Source: Onishia taeanensis (lineage in GTDB: Bacteria > Pseudomonadota > Gammaproteobacteria > Pseudomonadales > Halomonadaceae). From it: a stretch of DNA of 64,000 bases. This document shows positions 9,098-21,342 of the stretch, piece by piece. How positions within the stretch are numbered: position 1 is the stretch's first letter; every line of letters begins with the position of its first letter. Under the pieces are notes generated by a model. That model saw nothing but the letters and a program-made list of their open reading frames with translations, was not told the origin of the DNA and did not search any database. Location: NCBI RefSeq assembly GCF_013349955.1, contig NZ_JABVXC010000009.1, positions 62,001 through 126,000 on the forward strand, in the 5' to 3' direction. A program made the translations under genes and the position numbers.

Positions 9098-10792
9098 TCA
9101 GCGCCATTTGAGTGACTCTGAACGGGCCGGGTTGTCGGAACTAGCGTCGGCATTGGCATCGGCACTCAGCACTTCGCCGACGCTTTGCGCGTGGGCGCTC
9201 GCCAAGTACTCCTCGAGCTTGGCTCCGGCTTCGTCGCCAAACAGGATCTCACAGGCTTCCCTGAGCCCCGGTGCCTGGCGAATCTCTTCGGCGCTTACCA
9301 CCAGCGAGATCTTCGAGCGTCGGCGCAGGAAGTCCTCGAGACGGGTGATCATCTCGCGGCGCTGTGCCTGGCGAATCTCACAGCGCAGGTACTCGGTGCC
9401 TTCTATCAGCACCTCGGCCTGACGCGGGTCTTCGCGAATTTCTTCGAGCATGTCCAACGCCTGGGCGCCATAACGCCGCCAAAGCCGAGTGCTCAAGGCT
9501 TCGTGATGATGCGGCGCCATGGCGTCCAGCCCCATCAGGCACGCCTGATGGAAGAACTCCTCGCGCACCGCGCGCCCCGGCTCGCCATACCAGACGTAAT
9601 CGGCATAGGGCACGTCCACGCCCAGCTCCTTGACCGCCGCGACGATCTCGTCACCGACATTGAGACAGTCGGTCAGCTTGCCGCCGAAGATACTCAGGTG
9701 ATGGGTCGCGGCGTCGGTATCGATGACATGCTTGCGCGAGAGCTGCAGGAAGTCCCGGTCGCCCCCCGAACTCGCCTTGACCGCCAAGGGGCGAACGCCA
9801 CAGCGCGTCGAAATGATGTCATCCTGGGTCAGCGGTGCATCCAGGGCTAGCCGCTTGTTGATGTTATCCAGCACGAAGCGAATGTCGTCTTCGGTGACCT
9901 GCACCTCAGGGCTATCGACCCGGGTATCGGTGGTGCCGATACAGGTTCTTCTGCCCATGGGAATGACGAAGAACAGCCGGCCATCATCGGCAAAGAAGGC
10001 CAGCACTCGCTGATGCTCGCTGAGCTGCGGCACGATCAGATGAATGCCCTTGGAATAGACGTGCTGGTGCTCGGTGCGCTCGCCGCTCAGGGAGTTGTGC
10101 TGATCCACATAGGGGCCGGCGGCATTGACCACCACCTGGGCGCGAATCTCGAAGGTATCGCCGGTCATCACGTCACGGGCCTGGGTGACCCAGCGTTGCC
10201 CTTCCCGCTTGGCACCCAGCGACTCGACGTAGTTGGTCGCCGCACAGCCTCGATCCATGGCGCTACGCACGAAATTGAAGACAAAGCGCGCATCATTGTC
10301 GTGCAGGTAGGCATCGGAGTATTCGAATCCGCCCACGCTGCCGGCGATATCGACGATCGGCTCCCGGGCCTTGATACCCGCCGGTGACAGATAATGCGGG
10401 ATCTTGGTGAAGCCATTACCGATGAACCAATAGAGCCAGCTACCCGCCCACAGATAGCGTGGGTGATAGCGAAAACCGCTGGCGATGGTGGTCAGGAAAC
10501 GAATCTCCTTCACCGTCGCCGGAAAGTGCTTGATCAGGTGGTTGCGACTCTTGCACAGCTTGCGGACCAGCGGAAAGTCATGGCTTTCCATGTACTTGAT
10601 ACCGCCCCACACCAGGTTCGAGGAATGCATGCTGGTGCTGCTGGCAAAGTCGCCGCGATCGATCAGCGCGACCTTGACCCCCTTGCCCGCTAACGCCGCC
10701 GCCGAGGCCGCGCCGTTGATGCCGCCCCCGATGACCAGGACATCGAAGTCCTCTTGCCGCTGACGGTCGAGATTGTGTTTGCGCAATTGCAT
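9098..10792 (-). CDS. glpD: Aerobic glycerol-3-phosphate dehydrogenase
   Basis: 564 aa FAD-dependent membrane-associated enzyme that oxidises sn-glycerol-3-phosphate to dihydroxyacetone phosphate and passes electrons to the quinone pool. The N-terminal dinucleotide motif VIGGGINGAASAAALAGKG and the FAD-binding DRGDFASSTSMHSSNLVWGG are clear. Conserved DAO-family blocks follow (VNAAGPYVD, TDTRVDSPEVQVTEDDI, FGGKLTDCLNVGDE). The C-terminal tail (about residues 535-564) is rich in Ala, Ser and Asp and not conserved. It is the last gene of the glpSTPQUVKD operon, 127 bases after glpK. Confidence 0.96.
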   Translation of the reverse strand: MQLRKHNLDRQRQEDFDVLVIGGGINGAASAAALAGKGVKVALIDRGDFASSTSMHSSNLVWGGIKYMESHDFPLVRKLCKSRNHLIKHFPATVKEIRFLTTIASGFRYHPRYLWAGSWLYWFIGNGFTKIPHYLSPAGIKAREPIVDIAGSVGGFEYSDAYLHDNDARFVFNFVRSAMDRGCAATNYVESLGAKREGQRWVTQARDVMTGDTFEIRAQVVVNAAGPYVDQHNSLSGERTEHQHVYSKGIHLIVPQLSEHQRVLAFFADDGRLFFVIPMGRRTCIGTTDTRVDSPEVQVTEDDIRFVLDNINKRLALDAPLTQDDIISTRCGVRPLAVKASSGGDRDFLQLSRKHVIDTDAATHHLSIFGGKLTDCLNVGDEIVAAVKELGVDVPYADYVWYGEPGRAVREEFFHQACLMGLDAMAPHHHEALSTRLWRRYGAQALDMLEEIREDPRQAEVLIEGTEYLRCEIRQAQRREMITRLEDFLRRRSKISLVVSAEEIRQAPGLREACEILFGDEAGAKLEEYLASAHAQSVGEVLSADANADASSDNPARSESLKWR

Positions 10793-10919
10793 GATGCCGT
10801 GCCTTTTTGGTAGACGGGCCTATGAAGTGACGACGCCATTAGGACGCGATAAATACCAAGAAGCCTTTCCACGCCCCGCCCTTTTTGCGATACCGCGTCA
10901 TAGCGAGCAAGGTACCGAC

Positions 10920-12428
10920 CTAGTCCAGCGGTGTATCCCAGGCCTTGGAGAGCGCCACCGCCCGATGCCAGCGCCGATAAAGGGCGGCGCGCTCCGCCTC
11001 AGGCATGCCCGGCTGATAGCACTGGGCGAGCTGCCACTTGGCGTCGATTTCGGCGCGATCCTTCCAGAAGCCGGTCGCCAGCCCCGCGAGATAGGCAGCG
11101 CCCAGCGCCGTGGTCTCGGTGATCCTCGGCACCTTGACCGGCACACCCAGAGTGTCGGCCTGGAACTGCATCAGGAAGGTGTTCACCGCTCCGCCGCCGT
11201 CGGCCCGCAGCTCCTTGAGGGGGATGCCCGACTCATCGACCATGATCTCGACGATATCCCGCGTCTGGTAGGCAATGCTCTCGAGCACTGCTCGGGCGAT
11301 GTGCGCCTTGGTCGTGCCCCGGGTGACGCCAAGCAGGGTGCCGCGGGCATAAGGATCCCAATGCGGCGCGCCTAGCCCGGTCAGGGCCGGCACGAAATAG
11401 ACGTTGTCATTGCCTGACAGCGACAATGCCATGCGCTCGGTGTCCGCGGCATCGTCAATGATATTGAGTTCGTCACGTAGCCACTGCACCGCCGCGCCAG
11501 TGACGAAGATCGCCCCTTCCAGGGCATATTCCACCGGCTCGTCGCCGATGCGCCAGGCGATGGTCGAGAGCAGTCCGTGCTGGCTGGCCACCGGCTGGGC
11601 GCCGGTGTTCATCAGCAAGAAGCTGCCAGTGCCATAGGTGTTCTTGGCCATGCCCTCGCCGTGACAGGCCTCGCCGAACAGCGCCGCCTGCTGATCGCCG
11701 GCGATACCGGCCACCGGCACGCGAGCGCCGAAGAAGGCCGCGGGGTCGGTTTCACCGAAGATCTCGGCGGAGGATTTGACCTCGGGCAGAATGGCCGCCG
11801 GCACCTTGAGCAGGTCCAGCAGCTCTTCGTCCCATTCGAGGCGATGAATGTTGTACATCAGGGTCCGCGAGGCATTGGACACATCGGTTGCATGCACTCG
11901 CCCGCCGGTCAGCTTGTGGACCAGCCAACTGTCGATGGTGCCGAAGGCGAGCTCGCCGCGCTCGGCGCGCTCACGCAGGCCGCTGACGTTATCTAGCAGC
12001 CAGCGCACCTTGGTACCGGAAAAGTAGGGGTCGCAGACTAACCCCGTTTTGGCGCGGAAGGTGGCCTCGAGCCCCTCCTCGCGTAGCGTCTCGCAAATAC
12101 CTGCCGCACGGCGGTCCTGCCAGACGATGGCGCGGTGAACCGGCTCACCGGTCTCGCGATCCCACAGCAGCGTGGTCTCGCGTTGATTGGCGATGCCGAT
12201 GCCGACGACTTGATCGGGAAGAATATCGGCGCGATTGAGCGCCTCCTGGACGACCTGGTGCGTTACGCTCCAGATCATCTGTGCATCGTGCTCGACCCAG
12301 CCAGGCTTGGGATAGTACTGACGAAACTCCCGATAGGCCCTGCCCCGGGCAATGCCGTCATGGTCGAAGACCAGCACTGTCGAGCCCGTGGTGCCCTGGT
12401 CGATGGCCAGGATATAGCCCTTGTTCAT
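10920..12428 (-). CDS. glpK: Glycerol kinase
   Basis: 502 aa FGGY-family kinase, full length. It phosphorylates glycerol with ATP to glycerol-3-phosphate, trapping substrate brought in by the ABC transporter. The phosphate-binding [13 protein letters not shown] lies near the N-terminus; the family signature [28 protein letters not shown] and the [11 protein letters not shown] adenosine-region motif follow. It lies between glpV and glpD in the leftward operon. A hairpin in the glpV-glpK gap may set its expression relative to the transporter genes. Confidence 0.97.
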   Translation of the reverse strand: MNKGYILAIDQGTTGSTVLVFDHDGIARGRAYREFRQYYPKPGWVEHDAQMIWSVTHQVVQEALNRADILPDQVVGIGIANQRETTLLWDRETGEPVHRAIVWQDRRAAGICETLREEGLEATFRAKTGLVCDPYFSGTKVRWLLDNVSGLRERAERGELAFGTIDSWLVHKLTGGRVHATDVSNASRTLMYNIHRLEWDEELLDLLKVPAAILPEVKSSAEIFGETDPAAFFGARVPVAGIAGDQQAALFGEACHGEGMAKNTYGTGSFLLMNTGAQPVASQHGLLSTIAWRIGDEPVEYALEGAIFVTGAAVQWLRDELNIIDDAADTERMALSLSGNDNVYFVPALTGLGAPHWDPYARGTLLGVTRGTTKAHIARAVLESIAYQTRDIVEIMVDESGIPLKELRADGGGAVNTFLMQFQADTLGVPVKVPRITETTALGAAYLAGLATGFWKDRAEIDAKWQLAQCYQPGMPEAERAALYRRWHRAVALSKAWDTPLD

Positions 12429-12522
12429 GCAATCACCTCGGCACTACCTCGCCCCGCGAACGGGACGAGGCAGCGTCATGCCGGTTGACGATAGTCCGAT
12501 AATCCATGGTCCGGTAGAAATT

Positions 12523-12547
12523 GGGCGGCCGTTTTGGCCAGCCGCCC
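12523..12547 (-). other. Intercistronic hairpin between glpV and glpK
   Basis: GGGCGGC / GCCGCCC stem of 7 bp with an 11-base loop, about 15 bases after the glpV stop. On the minus strand it is followed only by CAATTTC, not a true T-run. It could be a leaky terminator or a 3' stabiliser that lets the binding-protein mRNA accumulate above glpK and glpD, which is common in ABC operons. The role is inferred. Confidence 0.45.
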
Positions 12548-12562
12548 TCCGGCGATCAAGCC

Positions 12563-14290
<1,728 letters not shown>

Positions 14291-14345
14291 AATGACCTCT
14301 TCTTATTGAAGTGCTTACTTGAAGGAGTGGCTCCTTCCACCCAGA

Positions 14346-14618
14346 TCACCCCCAACGGATCAGTACCAGCAACCACAGTACCGACCCCGCAAGGGCCCAC
14401 CAGATGCTCAGGGGCGTGAAGCCCACTACCATCAAGTGCAGATAGGCAGCGGACAACAGCCCGATAAAGAGACGATCACCGCGCGTGGTCGAGATCGGCA
14501 GAAAGCCCTTGCGCTCGACCGTTGGCTGCACCACCTCCCAGACCGTCATGCCGGCGAGCATCGCCGCAATGACGGAAAAGAAGACAGTGGTCGGCAGCGT
14601 CCATACCATCCATTCCAT
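14346..14618 (-). CDS. glpU: DUF2160 small membrane protein GlpU
   Basis: 90 aa with two or three hydrophobic helices (PTTVFFSVIAAMLAGMTVWE and LFIGLLSAAYLHLMVVGF, then a C-terminal LAGSVLWLLVLI). DUF2160 proteins occur almost only within glycerol-type ABC operons between the permease and binding-protein genes. In Rhizobium this small protein is part of the glpSTPQUV cluster; its mechanical role is not defined. It lies 12 bases after glpQ and 55 bases before glpV. Confidence 0.88.
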   Translation of the reverse strand: MEWMVWTLPTTVFFSVIAAMLAGMTVWEVVQPTVERKGFLPISTTRGDRLFIGLLSAAYLHLMVVGFTPLSIWWALAGSVLWLLVLIRWG

Positions 14619-14630
14619 GACGCGCCCTCC

Positions 14631-15524
<894 letters not shown>

Positions 15525-15525
15525 C

Positions 15526-16404
15526 TTAGGCGCCCCCCTCTTTGTCTTTCTGCATGTTCATGATCGCGGTGTAGAACACCCAGCTGACCAGCAGGATGAT
15601 CAGGAAGTAGATCAGCGAGAAGGCGGCGGAAGGGCCGAGGTCCTGCTGGCCGATCGCCATGGTGGTCAGCGACTGGCTGAGGAAGGTCGTCGAGCTTCCT
15701 GGTCCCCCACCAGTCAGCACGAAAGGCTCGGCGTAGATCATGAAAGAGTGCATGAAGCGCAGCAGCACCCCGATCACCAGCACGTTGGTCAACTTGGGCA
15801 GTTGGATGAAGCGGAACACTGCCCAGCGAGAGGCGCGATCGATGCGTGCCGCCTGATAGTAAGCTTCGGGAATCGAGCGCAGGCCGCTGTAGCACAAAAG
15901 CGCGATCAGCGGCGTCCAGTGCCAGACATCCATGATGATGATGGTGCCCCAGGCATCCACGGCGCTGCGGGTGATGTTGTACTCATAGCCCAGCTCGCGA
16001 AGCCCCCAGCCCATCAGGCCGATATCGCCGCGGGTAAAGATCTGCCAGATGCTGCCCACCACGTTCCAGGGGATTAGCAGCGGCAGCGTCACCAGGATCA
16101 GCACCGCCGAGGCCTGCCAGCCCTTCTTGGGCATCAATAGGGCAATGCCGATACCCAGCGGCACCTCGATGCACAGCACCGTCAGCGAGAAGGCGAACTG
16201 GCGCAGCAACGCCGACTGCAGGGCCGGATCGTTGAGCATCTGCACGAACCATTCCGTGCCCGTGAAGAAGCGGGTATTGGCGTCGAAAACGTCCTGCACC
16301 GAATAGTTGACGACGGTCATCAACGGAATGATCGCCGAGAAGGCCACCAGCGCCAGCATCGGCAGGATCAGCAGCCAGGCCTTGTTGTCGTAGACCTTAT
16401 TCAT
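15526..16404 (-). CDS. glpP: Glycerol ABC transporter, permease GlpP
   Basis: 292 aa MalF-type inner-membrane permease. I place the start at ATG 16404 (MNKVYDNKAWLL), which overlaps the end of glpT by 8 bases; an ORF start 5 codons upstream is less likely. Six hydrophobic segments, and an EAA-like loop (GLRSIPEAYYQAARIDRASR) typical of binding-protein-dependent permeases. It forms the heterodimeric channel with GlpQ. The overlap with glpT and 1-base spacing to glpQ show one tightly coupled unit. Confidence 0.9.
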   Translation of the reverse strand: MNKVYDNKAWLLILPMLALVAFSAIIPLMTVVNYSVQDVFDANTRFFTGTEWFVQMLNDPALQSALLRQFAFSLTVLCIEVPLGIGIALLMPKKGWQASAVLILVTLPLLIPWNVVGSIWQIFTRGDIGLMGWGLRELGYEYNITRSAVDAWGTIIIMDVWHWTPLIALLCYSGLRSIPEAYYQAARIDRASRWAVFRFIQLPKLTNVLVIGVLLRFMHSFMIYAEPFVLTGGGPGSSTTFLSQSLTTMAIGQQDLGPSAAFSLIYFLIILLVSWVFYTAIMNMQKDKEGGA

Positions 16405-17497
16405 GGTCGGTCTCCACACGGTATTCGTCGATATAGACGCCCAGGCGCGCCTGCGGGAAGCGGATATAAGCCTTGCCCTTGGGCGTGGCCTGATCCTCGT
16501 CGATACGCGCCTTGAGGGTCACGTCGCCAAGCGCCAGCGTCAGGATCGAATAGGTTCCCAGGTCCTGGGCGTTCACCACCTCGACCGCCAGCGAGTCTTC
16601 CTGGGCGGTCTCGAAGACTTCCACGAAGTCCGGGCGGATACCGAGGCGAATATTGTCCGAGGAACTGCGAGCGATGATGTCCCGCACCCTGGGAAAGACC
16701 GGCACGACCACCTCGCCGCAGCGAACCTGGTCATCCTTCACCGAGACGTCGAGCAGGTTCATGCCGGGGCTGCCGATGAAGTAGCCCACGAAGGTATGCG
16801 CCGGGCGCTCGTAAAGCTCACGAGGAGTGCCGAACTGCACCACCTGGCCCTCATACATGACCGCTATCTTGTCGGCGAAGGTCGAGGCTTCCAGCTGATC
16901 GTGAGTTACATAGACCATGGTGATATTGAAGCGCCGGTGGATCTCCTTGAGCTTGCGGCGAAGCTTCCACTTGAGCTGCGGATCGATCACGGTCAGCGGC
17001 TCGTCGAAGAGAATCGCCGAGACGTCTTCGCGCACCAGGCCGCGGCCCATGGAAACCTTCTGCTTTTCATCGGCGGTAAGGTTCTTGGCCTTGCGCTTGA
17101 GCTGGGGCGTCAGCTCAAGCACGTCAGCCACCTCGAGCACCTTCTCGCGGATCTGCGTTTCACTCATGCCGGTGTTACGCAGCGGAAAGGCCAGGTTGTC
17201 GAACACCGTCATGGTGTCGTAGACCACCGGAAACTGGAAAACCTGGGCGATATTGCGCTGCTCTGGGGGAAGCGAATTGACGCGTTCGCCGTCGAACAGC
17301 ACTTCACCGCTGGAAGGCTCGAGCAGACCCGAGATGATGTTGAGCAAGGTCGACTTGCCACAGCCGGATGGCCCCAGCAAGGCATAGGCGCCGCCCTGGT
17401 GCCAGACATGATCCATCTCGCGGATCGCATAATCTTCCGGCCCGGACGGCGACGGCAGATAGGAATGGGCGAGTTGCCGCAGGGTAATTTCCGCCAT
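16397..17497 (-). CDS. glpT: Glycerol ABC transporter, ATPase GlpT
   Basis: 366 aa from ATG 17497 (MAEITLRQLAHSYLPS), one base after the glpS stop. Walker A GPSGCGKST and Walker B ILFDEP are intact, with the H-loop VTHDQ. The usual LSGGQ signature is replaced by LTADEKQKVSMGRG, as I recall from GlpT relatives. The C-terminal third is a TOBE/regulatory domain. Together with GlpS it energises glycerol uptake. The name follows the rhizobial ABC cluster and is not the E. coli GlpT antiporter. Confidence 0.9.
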   Translation of the reverse strand: MAEITLRQLAHSYLPSPSGPEDYAIREMDHVWHQGGAYALLGPSGCGKSTLLNIISGLLEPSSGEVLFDGERVNSLPPEQRNIAQVFQFPVVYDTMTVFDNLAFPLRNTGMSETQIREKVLEVADVLELTPQLKRKAKNLTADEKQKVSMGRGLVREDVSAILFDEPLTVIDPQLKWKLRRKLKEIHRRFNITMVYVTHDQLEASTFADKIAVMYEGQVVQFGTPRELYERPAHTFVGYFIGSPGMNLLDVSVKDDQVRCGEVVVPVFPRVRDIIARSSSDNIRLGIRPDFVEVFETAQEDSLAVEVVNAQDLGTYSILTLALGDVTLKARIDEDQATPKGKAYIRFPQARLGVYIDEYRVETDHE

Positions 17498-17498
17498 C

Positions 17499-18587
17499 TT
17501 AGAGGCCTCCCAAATGCGCCGGAATATGCACCACGCCGCCCTGCCGATCGAAGGCATAGACCTTGTGCGTGGGCACGTAGAGAGTGACGCGGTCGTCAGG
17601 GTCGAACTCGTGAACGCCCTCCAGCAGTACCGTCATCTCGAAACGCTCATTATGTACGTGAAGGAAGGTTTCCGAGCCGCTGAGCTCGGCCAGGTCGACA
17701 CGCATCTCGAGCGCAAGATCATCACGGGCCTGAGGACTCAGCGCGATATGTGAGGCGCGGATGCCGAACCGAAAATCCCCTTCGCCCAGCGAGCGGAGGT
17801 CGTCATTGAGGGGAAACTGAATGCCACCATCGAGGTGCACCTCGCGCCCGGTGACGCGGCCATCGACGATATTGATCGGCGGCTCCGAAAACATCTCGGC
17901 AGCAAGGATGTCCTGGGGACGGTGATATACCTCATCGGTGGGACCGTACTGCAGCAATCGACCTTGATGCAGCACGGCGGTATTGCCCCCCAGCGCCAGC
18001 GCCTCGCCGGGCTCGGTGGTAGCGTAAACCGCGATGCAGTGGCGCTCACTGAACAGGGTGCGCAGTTCGTCCCGCAGCTCTTCACGCAGCTTGTAATCCA
18101 GGTTGACCAGGGGCTCGTCGAAGAGAATGACATCGGCTTCCTTGACCAGCGCCCGCCCCATGGCAGTGCGCTGCTGCTGGCCACCGGACAGTTCCAGCGG
18201 AAAGCGGTCCAGCAGGTGATCGATGCGCAGCATCTCGGCGGTCTCGCGCACCCGGCGGTCGATATCGGCGCTGGCCACCTTGGCCAACCTGAGCGGTGAG
18301 GCGATGTTCTCGAAGACGCTCAGCGCCGGATAGTTGATGAACTGCTGGTACACCATCGACACATTGCGACGGCGCACCGACACACCCGTCACATCACGAC
18401 CGTCCATCATGATGCGCCCACGGGTCGGGACTTCCAGCCCCGCCATCAGGCGCATCAGCGTTGTCTTGCCTGCCAGGGTGCGTCCTAGCAGCACGTTGAA
18501 CGACCCTGGGGCCAACTCCATATTCACGCCATCGATATGGGTGGCGCCGTTGACCACGTGGTCGATGTTCTCAAGGATCAGGGACAT
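17499..18587 (-). CDS. glpS: Glycerol ABC transporter, ATPase GlpS
   Basis: 362 aa. Walker A is the unusual but valid GRTLAGKTT, followed by a proper signature [16 protein letters not shown] and Walker B VILFDEPLVNLD. A TOBE-like domain occupies residues 240-360. It pairs with GlpT; the intact signature here complements the altered one in GlpT. It is the first gene of the operon, and its ATG at 18587 is preceded by a weak SD (GAGAACGAC). Upstream lies a 0.5 kb leader with GlpR-like half-sites. Confidence 0.9.
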   Translation of the reverse strand: MSLILENIDHVVNGATHIDGVNMELAPGSFNVLLGRTLAGKTTLMRLMAGLEVPTRGRIMMDGRDVTGVSVRRRNVSMVYQQFINYPALSVFENIASPLRLAKVASADIDRRVRETAEMLRIDHLLDRFPLELSGGQQQRTAMGRALVKEADVILFDEPLVNLDYKLREELRDELRTLFSERHCIAVYATTEPGEALALGGNTAVLHQGRLLQYGPTDEVYHRPQDILAAEMFSEPPINIVDGRVTGREVHLDGGIQFPLNDDLRSLGEGDFRFGIRASHIALSPQARDDLALEMRVDLAELSGSETFLHVHNERFEMTVLLEGVHEFDPDDRVTLYVPTHKVYAFDRQGGVVHIPAHLGGL

Positions 18588-19126
18588 GTCGTTCTCATGG
18601 GCAGCAGGGGTGAATCAGCGCGAGACGATCTGCAAACAGATGTCGCGCGACATGGCAGCGGAGAGAGCACTAACACTAGGCGAGCTCCTGTTTGTTGTTG
18701 TAGAAAGCGATTCAGGAGGACAAGAGCACATCAGCGCATCTTGATGTTCGCTTGCAAACATACGAACACTCAAAGATGTTCGTTTCAGTGCTCAGACTAG
18801 TCGAGAGGGGGTATGGCGGCAACGCAAACTGGCCGGCCCTGGCTTATACCTTGGTCTACAAGACCCTAAAAATCAGTAAAATGATCGAAAAATGCGAGAA
18901 AACCCGGAGGGCGGCTCAATATTTTCGTTTTCGATCATGAAAAGGAAGGCGAAGCGAACATTCGACGACACATACAGCGCCGTCGAGGCGTTGGTGGGGA
19001 ACGATGGGGAACTTAACATCGGGGAAAGAAGGCGGAAGGCAGCGCCTGCTCGGCGGGTGAGAGAGGCTAGCCAGCCCCCCAGTAGTCAGTTGAATAACAG
19101 TGATCGACTGGGCTCGTAGAGTCTTG
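18588..19126 (-). promoter_or_regulatory. glp operon leader with GlpR-like operator half-sites
   Basis: No gene is seen in these 539 bases. Half-sites of the GlpR type appear repeatedly: TGTTCG at 18745-18750, CGAACA at 18763-18768, TGTTCG at 18777-18782 and CGAACA at 18955-18960. A perfect inverted repeat TTTTCGATCATGAAAA lies at 18928-18943. The E. coli GlpR box reads ATGTTCG...CGAACAT, so a DeoR-type GlpR repressor relieved by glycerol-3-phosphate is the likely regulator. No glpR gene is in the window. No clean -35/-10 pair could be fixed. Confidence 0.55.
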
Positions 19127-19483
19127 TCATGTTTTGCCCTTCTCGCCAGCGCTTGGCTCGTCAGCCTTGCCTTCACCGGCCTGCCCCTTGCTGACAGGAC
19201 TCTCTTCGCCTTGATCGCCTGACGGTTTCGACTGACTGTCGCGCGCCCATGACTTGCCGCCGTGCGCCTTGGGATCGATTTTCTGCCCAAGCTCCTCGGC
19301 GCCCTCGGCCAAGGATTCATGATAACGAGACCAGTCTTCCCAGTCGTGGGGAGTGCCACTGCGCGGGCGATGCTGCCCTGCCTCGATCGCCCTGGACCAG
19401 GCCAACTCCTCAAGAGTGTTGGGTTTTTCCTCATCCTTGTCCAGATCGATGCCTTTCTTGGCAAGATATTGGCGAGCGTCCAT
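19127..19483 (-). CDS. Hypothetical charged protein, 118 aa
   Basis: Starts at ATG 19483 with AGGAGAG 5 bases upstream, so translation is well supported. The first 70 residues look ordered (MDARQYLAKKGIDLDKDEE, then EELAWSRAIEAGQHRP and DWEDWSRYHESLAEGAEELG). The last 45 residues are Lys, Glu, Gly and Ser rich and probably disordered. No signal peptide or membrane helix. I do not recognise the family. It is monocistronic and diverges from the flavoprotein gene at 19815. The composition would suit a salt- or stress-related hydrophilic protein, but that is only a guess. Confidence 0.75.
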   Translation of the reverse strand: MDARQYLAKKGIDLDKDEEKPNTLEELAWSRAIEAGQHRPRSGTPHDWEDWSRYHESLAEGAEELGQKIDPKAHGGKSWARDSQSKPSGDQGEESPVSKGQAGEGKADEPSAGEKGKT

Positions 19484-19814
19484 AGGGTCTCTCCTCTAGG
19501 CTCTTGTCGATGTTACGACTCTCGCGGCCAGCGCCGACAAACCAGTCAGCGCTGGCCGGCCTGTGACTATTCTACTCTTCATGACTCAAGTCGGTGATGG
19601 GTGTTTCATCAGCGAAAACTATCGCCAAGTTCAAATCAATCAAATTCCTCTCTCACTGACGTATCGGGATACTCAAAGGCGTTTCGCGTCAGACAGCGGC
19701 GCATGAAGCCTGAGATATCGTCGATGTTGCCGATCCAGGTCGTGGCAAACACGGTCTAGGCCAAGCTTCAAGTACGCCGTCGTCCGCTCACTCACTCGGA
19801 TATGGAAGCTGGAT
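19484..19814. promoter_or_regulatory. Divergent intergenic region
   Basis: 331 bases between the charged protein and the flavoprotein gene. It holds a perfect small inverted repeat GTATCGGGATAC at 19661-19672 and AT-richer patches around 19610-19660. I see no convincing promoter pair and no gene. Confidence 0.4.
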
Positions 19815-21284
19815 ATGCAAGAACGTCAGGTTGATGTCGCCATCATCGGTGCCGGTACCGCCGGGCTTGGCGCCTACCGCGCCGCCAAGCAGCACACCGA
19901 CTCTGTGGTCATGATCGAAGGAGGCCCATACGGTACTACATGCGCTCGGGTGGGCTGCATGCCCTCGAAACTCTTGATCGCCGCTGCCGAGGCCGCCCAC
20001 CAAGCCGCTGACACCGACGCCTTCGGCATCCGCCTCAATGGCGAGATCACCGTCGATGGTGCGGCGGTAATGGAGCGCGTAAAACGCGAACGTGACCGCT
20101 TCGTCGGCTTTGTCCTCGACTCGGTCGGACGCATCCCCGCTGGCGACAAACTTACTGGCTATGCCCGCTTTGAAGGCCCCAATACCCTGGTCGTCGATGA
20201 TCACACCCGCGTACACGCCAAGCGGGTAGTGATCGCCAGCGGCTCACGACCCAGCTACCCAAGCTTCTTCGAGGCGGCCGGCGATCGTCTGATCATCAAC
20301 GACGACGTCTTCGAGTGGGATGATCTACCGGAGTCGGTTGCCGTATTCGGCCCCGGCGTCATCGGCCTCGAACTCGGCCAAGCATTGCATCGCCTCGGTG
20401 TGCGCCTGAGAGTGTTCGGCGTCGGCGGCGCCTTGGGCCCTCTGCAGGATGAGGCCGTACGTAACGTCGCGGACCGCACCTTCAACCAAGAGTTCTACGT
20501 CGATCCCGATGCTCAGGTCGAGGCCATCGAACGTGACGGCGACAGCGTGGTGGTGACCTTCCTCGAGCGCGACAGCGGCGAGCGGCTGACCGAGCGCTTC
20601 GACTACCTGCTGGCGGCGACTGGGCGTCGCCCCAACGTCGACCGGCTCTCGATCGAGAACGCCAACCTGACGCTCAACGATAAGGGCGTGCCCACCTACA
20701 ACAGCTTTACCCTGCAGTGTCGCAATACCGATGGCGGCCCCAGTCATATCTTCATTGCCGGAGACGCCGACCAGGACCTGCCCCTGCTGCATGAAGCCAG
20801 CGACGAAGGACGCATCGCCGGCGACAACGCCGGACGCTACCCGGAAATGCGTGCCGGCCAGCGCCGCACACCGTTGGCGGTAGTGTTTAGCGATCCACAG
20901 ATAGCAACGGTAGGCCTCAGCTATGCTGAACTCGAAAGGCGTTACGGCGGATGTGACTGCCTGGCCAGCGGCGAGGTGTCTTTCGAAGGCCAGGGCCGCT
21001 CGCGGGTGATGCGAGTCAACAAGGGACTGATGCGGGTTTATGCCGAACAGGGCAGCGGACTCTTTCTTGGCGCCGAGATCTTTGGCCCCCGCGCCGAGCA
21101 CCTGGCGCACTTGCTGGCCTGGGCACAACAGCAGCGCATGACCGTCGCCCAGATGCTGGAGATGCCGTTCTATCACCCGGTCATCGAAGAAGGCCTGCGT
21201 ACTGCCCTTCGTGACCTGAACGCCAACCTGCAGCTCGGTTCTCGGATCATCGAGCGCTGCATGGAATGTGGACCGGGCGACTGA
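19815..21284 (+). CDS. Dihydrolipoyl dehydrogenase-like flavoprotein disulfide reductase
   Basis: 489 aa, class I pyridine nucleotide-disulfide oxidoreductase. FAD site [15 protein letters not shown] near residue 9; redox-active pair in [12 protein letters not shown] near residue 45 (Cys-X4-Cys); second dinucleotide site [16 protein letters not shown] near 178; FAD-contacting FIAGDA near 316. The C-terminal active-site region HPVIEEGL carries the His-Glu pair. Canonical E3 enzymes have CLNVGC and HAHPT, so this is a divergent Lpd-like branch. No dehydrogenase complex genes lie nearby, so its partner is unknown. The CBS gene follows 58 bases later. Confidence 0.88.
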   Translation: MQERQVDVAIIGAGTAGLGAYRAAKQHTDSVVMIEGGPYGTTCARVGCMPSKLLIAAAEAAHQAADTDAFGIRLNGEITVDGAAVMERVKRERDRFVGFVLDSVGRIPAGDKLTGYARFEGPNTLVVDDHTRVHAKRVVIASGSRPSYPSFFEAAGDRLIINDDVFEWDDLPESVAVFGPGVIGLELGQALHRLGVRLRVFGVGGALGPLQDEAVRNVADRTFNQEFYVDPDAQVEAIERDGDSVVVTFLERDSGERLTERFDYLLAATGRRPNVDRLSIENANLTLNDKGVPTYNSFTLQCRNTDGGPSHIFIAGDADQDLPLLHEASDEGRIAGDNAGRYPEMRAGQRRTPLAVVFSDPQIATVGLSYAELERRYGGCDCLASGEVSFEGQGRSRVMRVNKGLMRVYAEQGSGLFLGAEIFGPRAEHLAHLLAWAQQQRMTVAQMLEMPFYHPVIEEGLRTALRDLNANLQLGSRIIERCMECGPGD

Positions 21285-21342
21285 CCCAGCCCGGGGCCAA
21301 GTGACGCAACGGGTCACTACCGTTGAAGCGAGGAGACTGACG

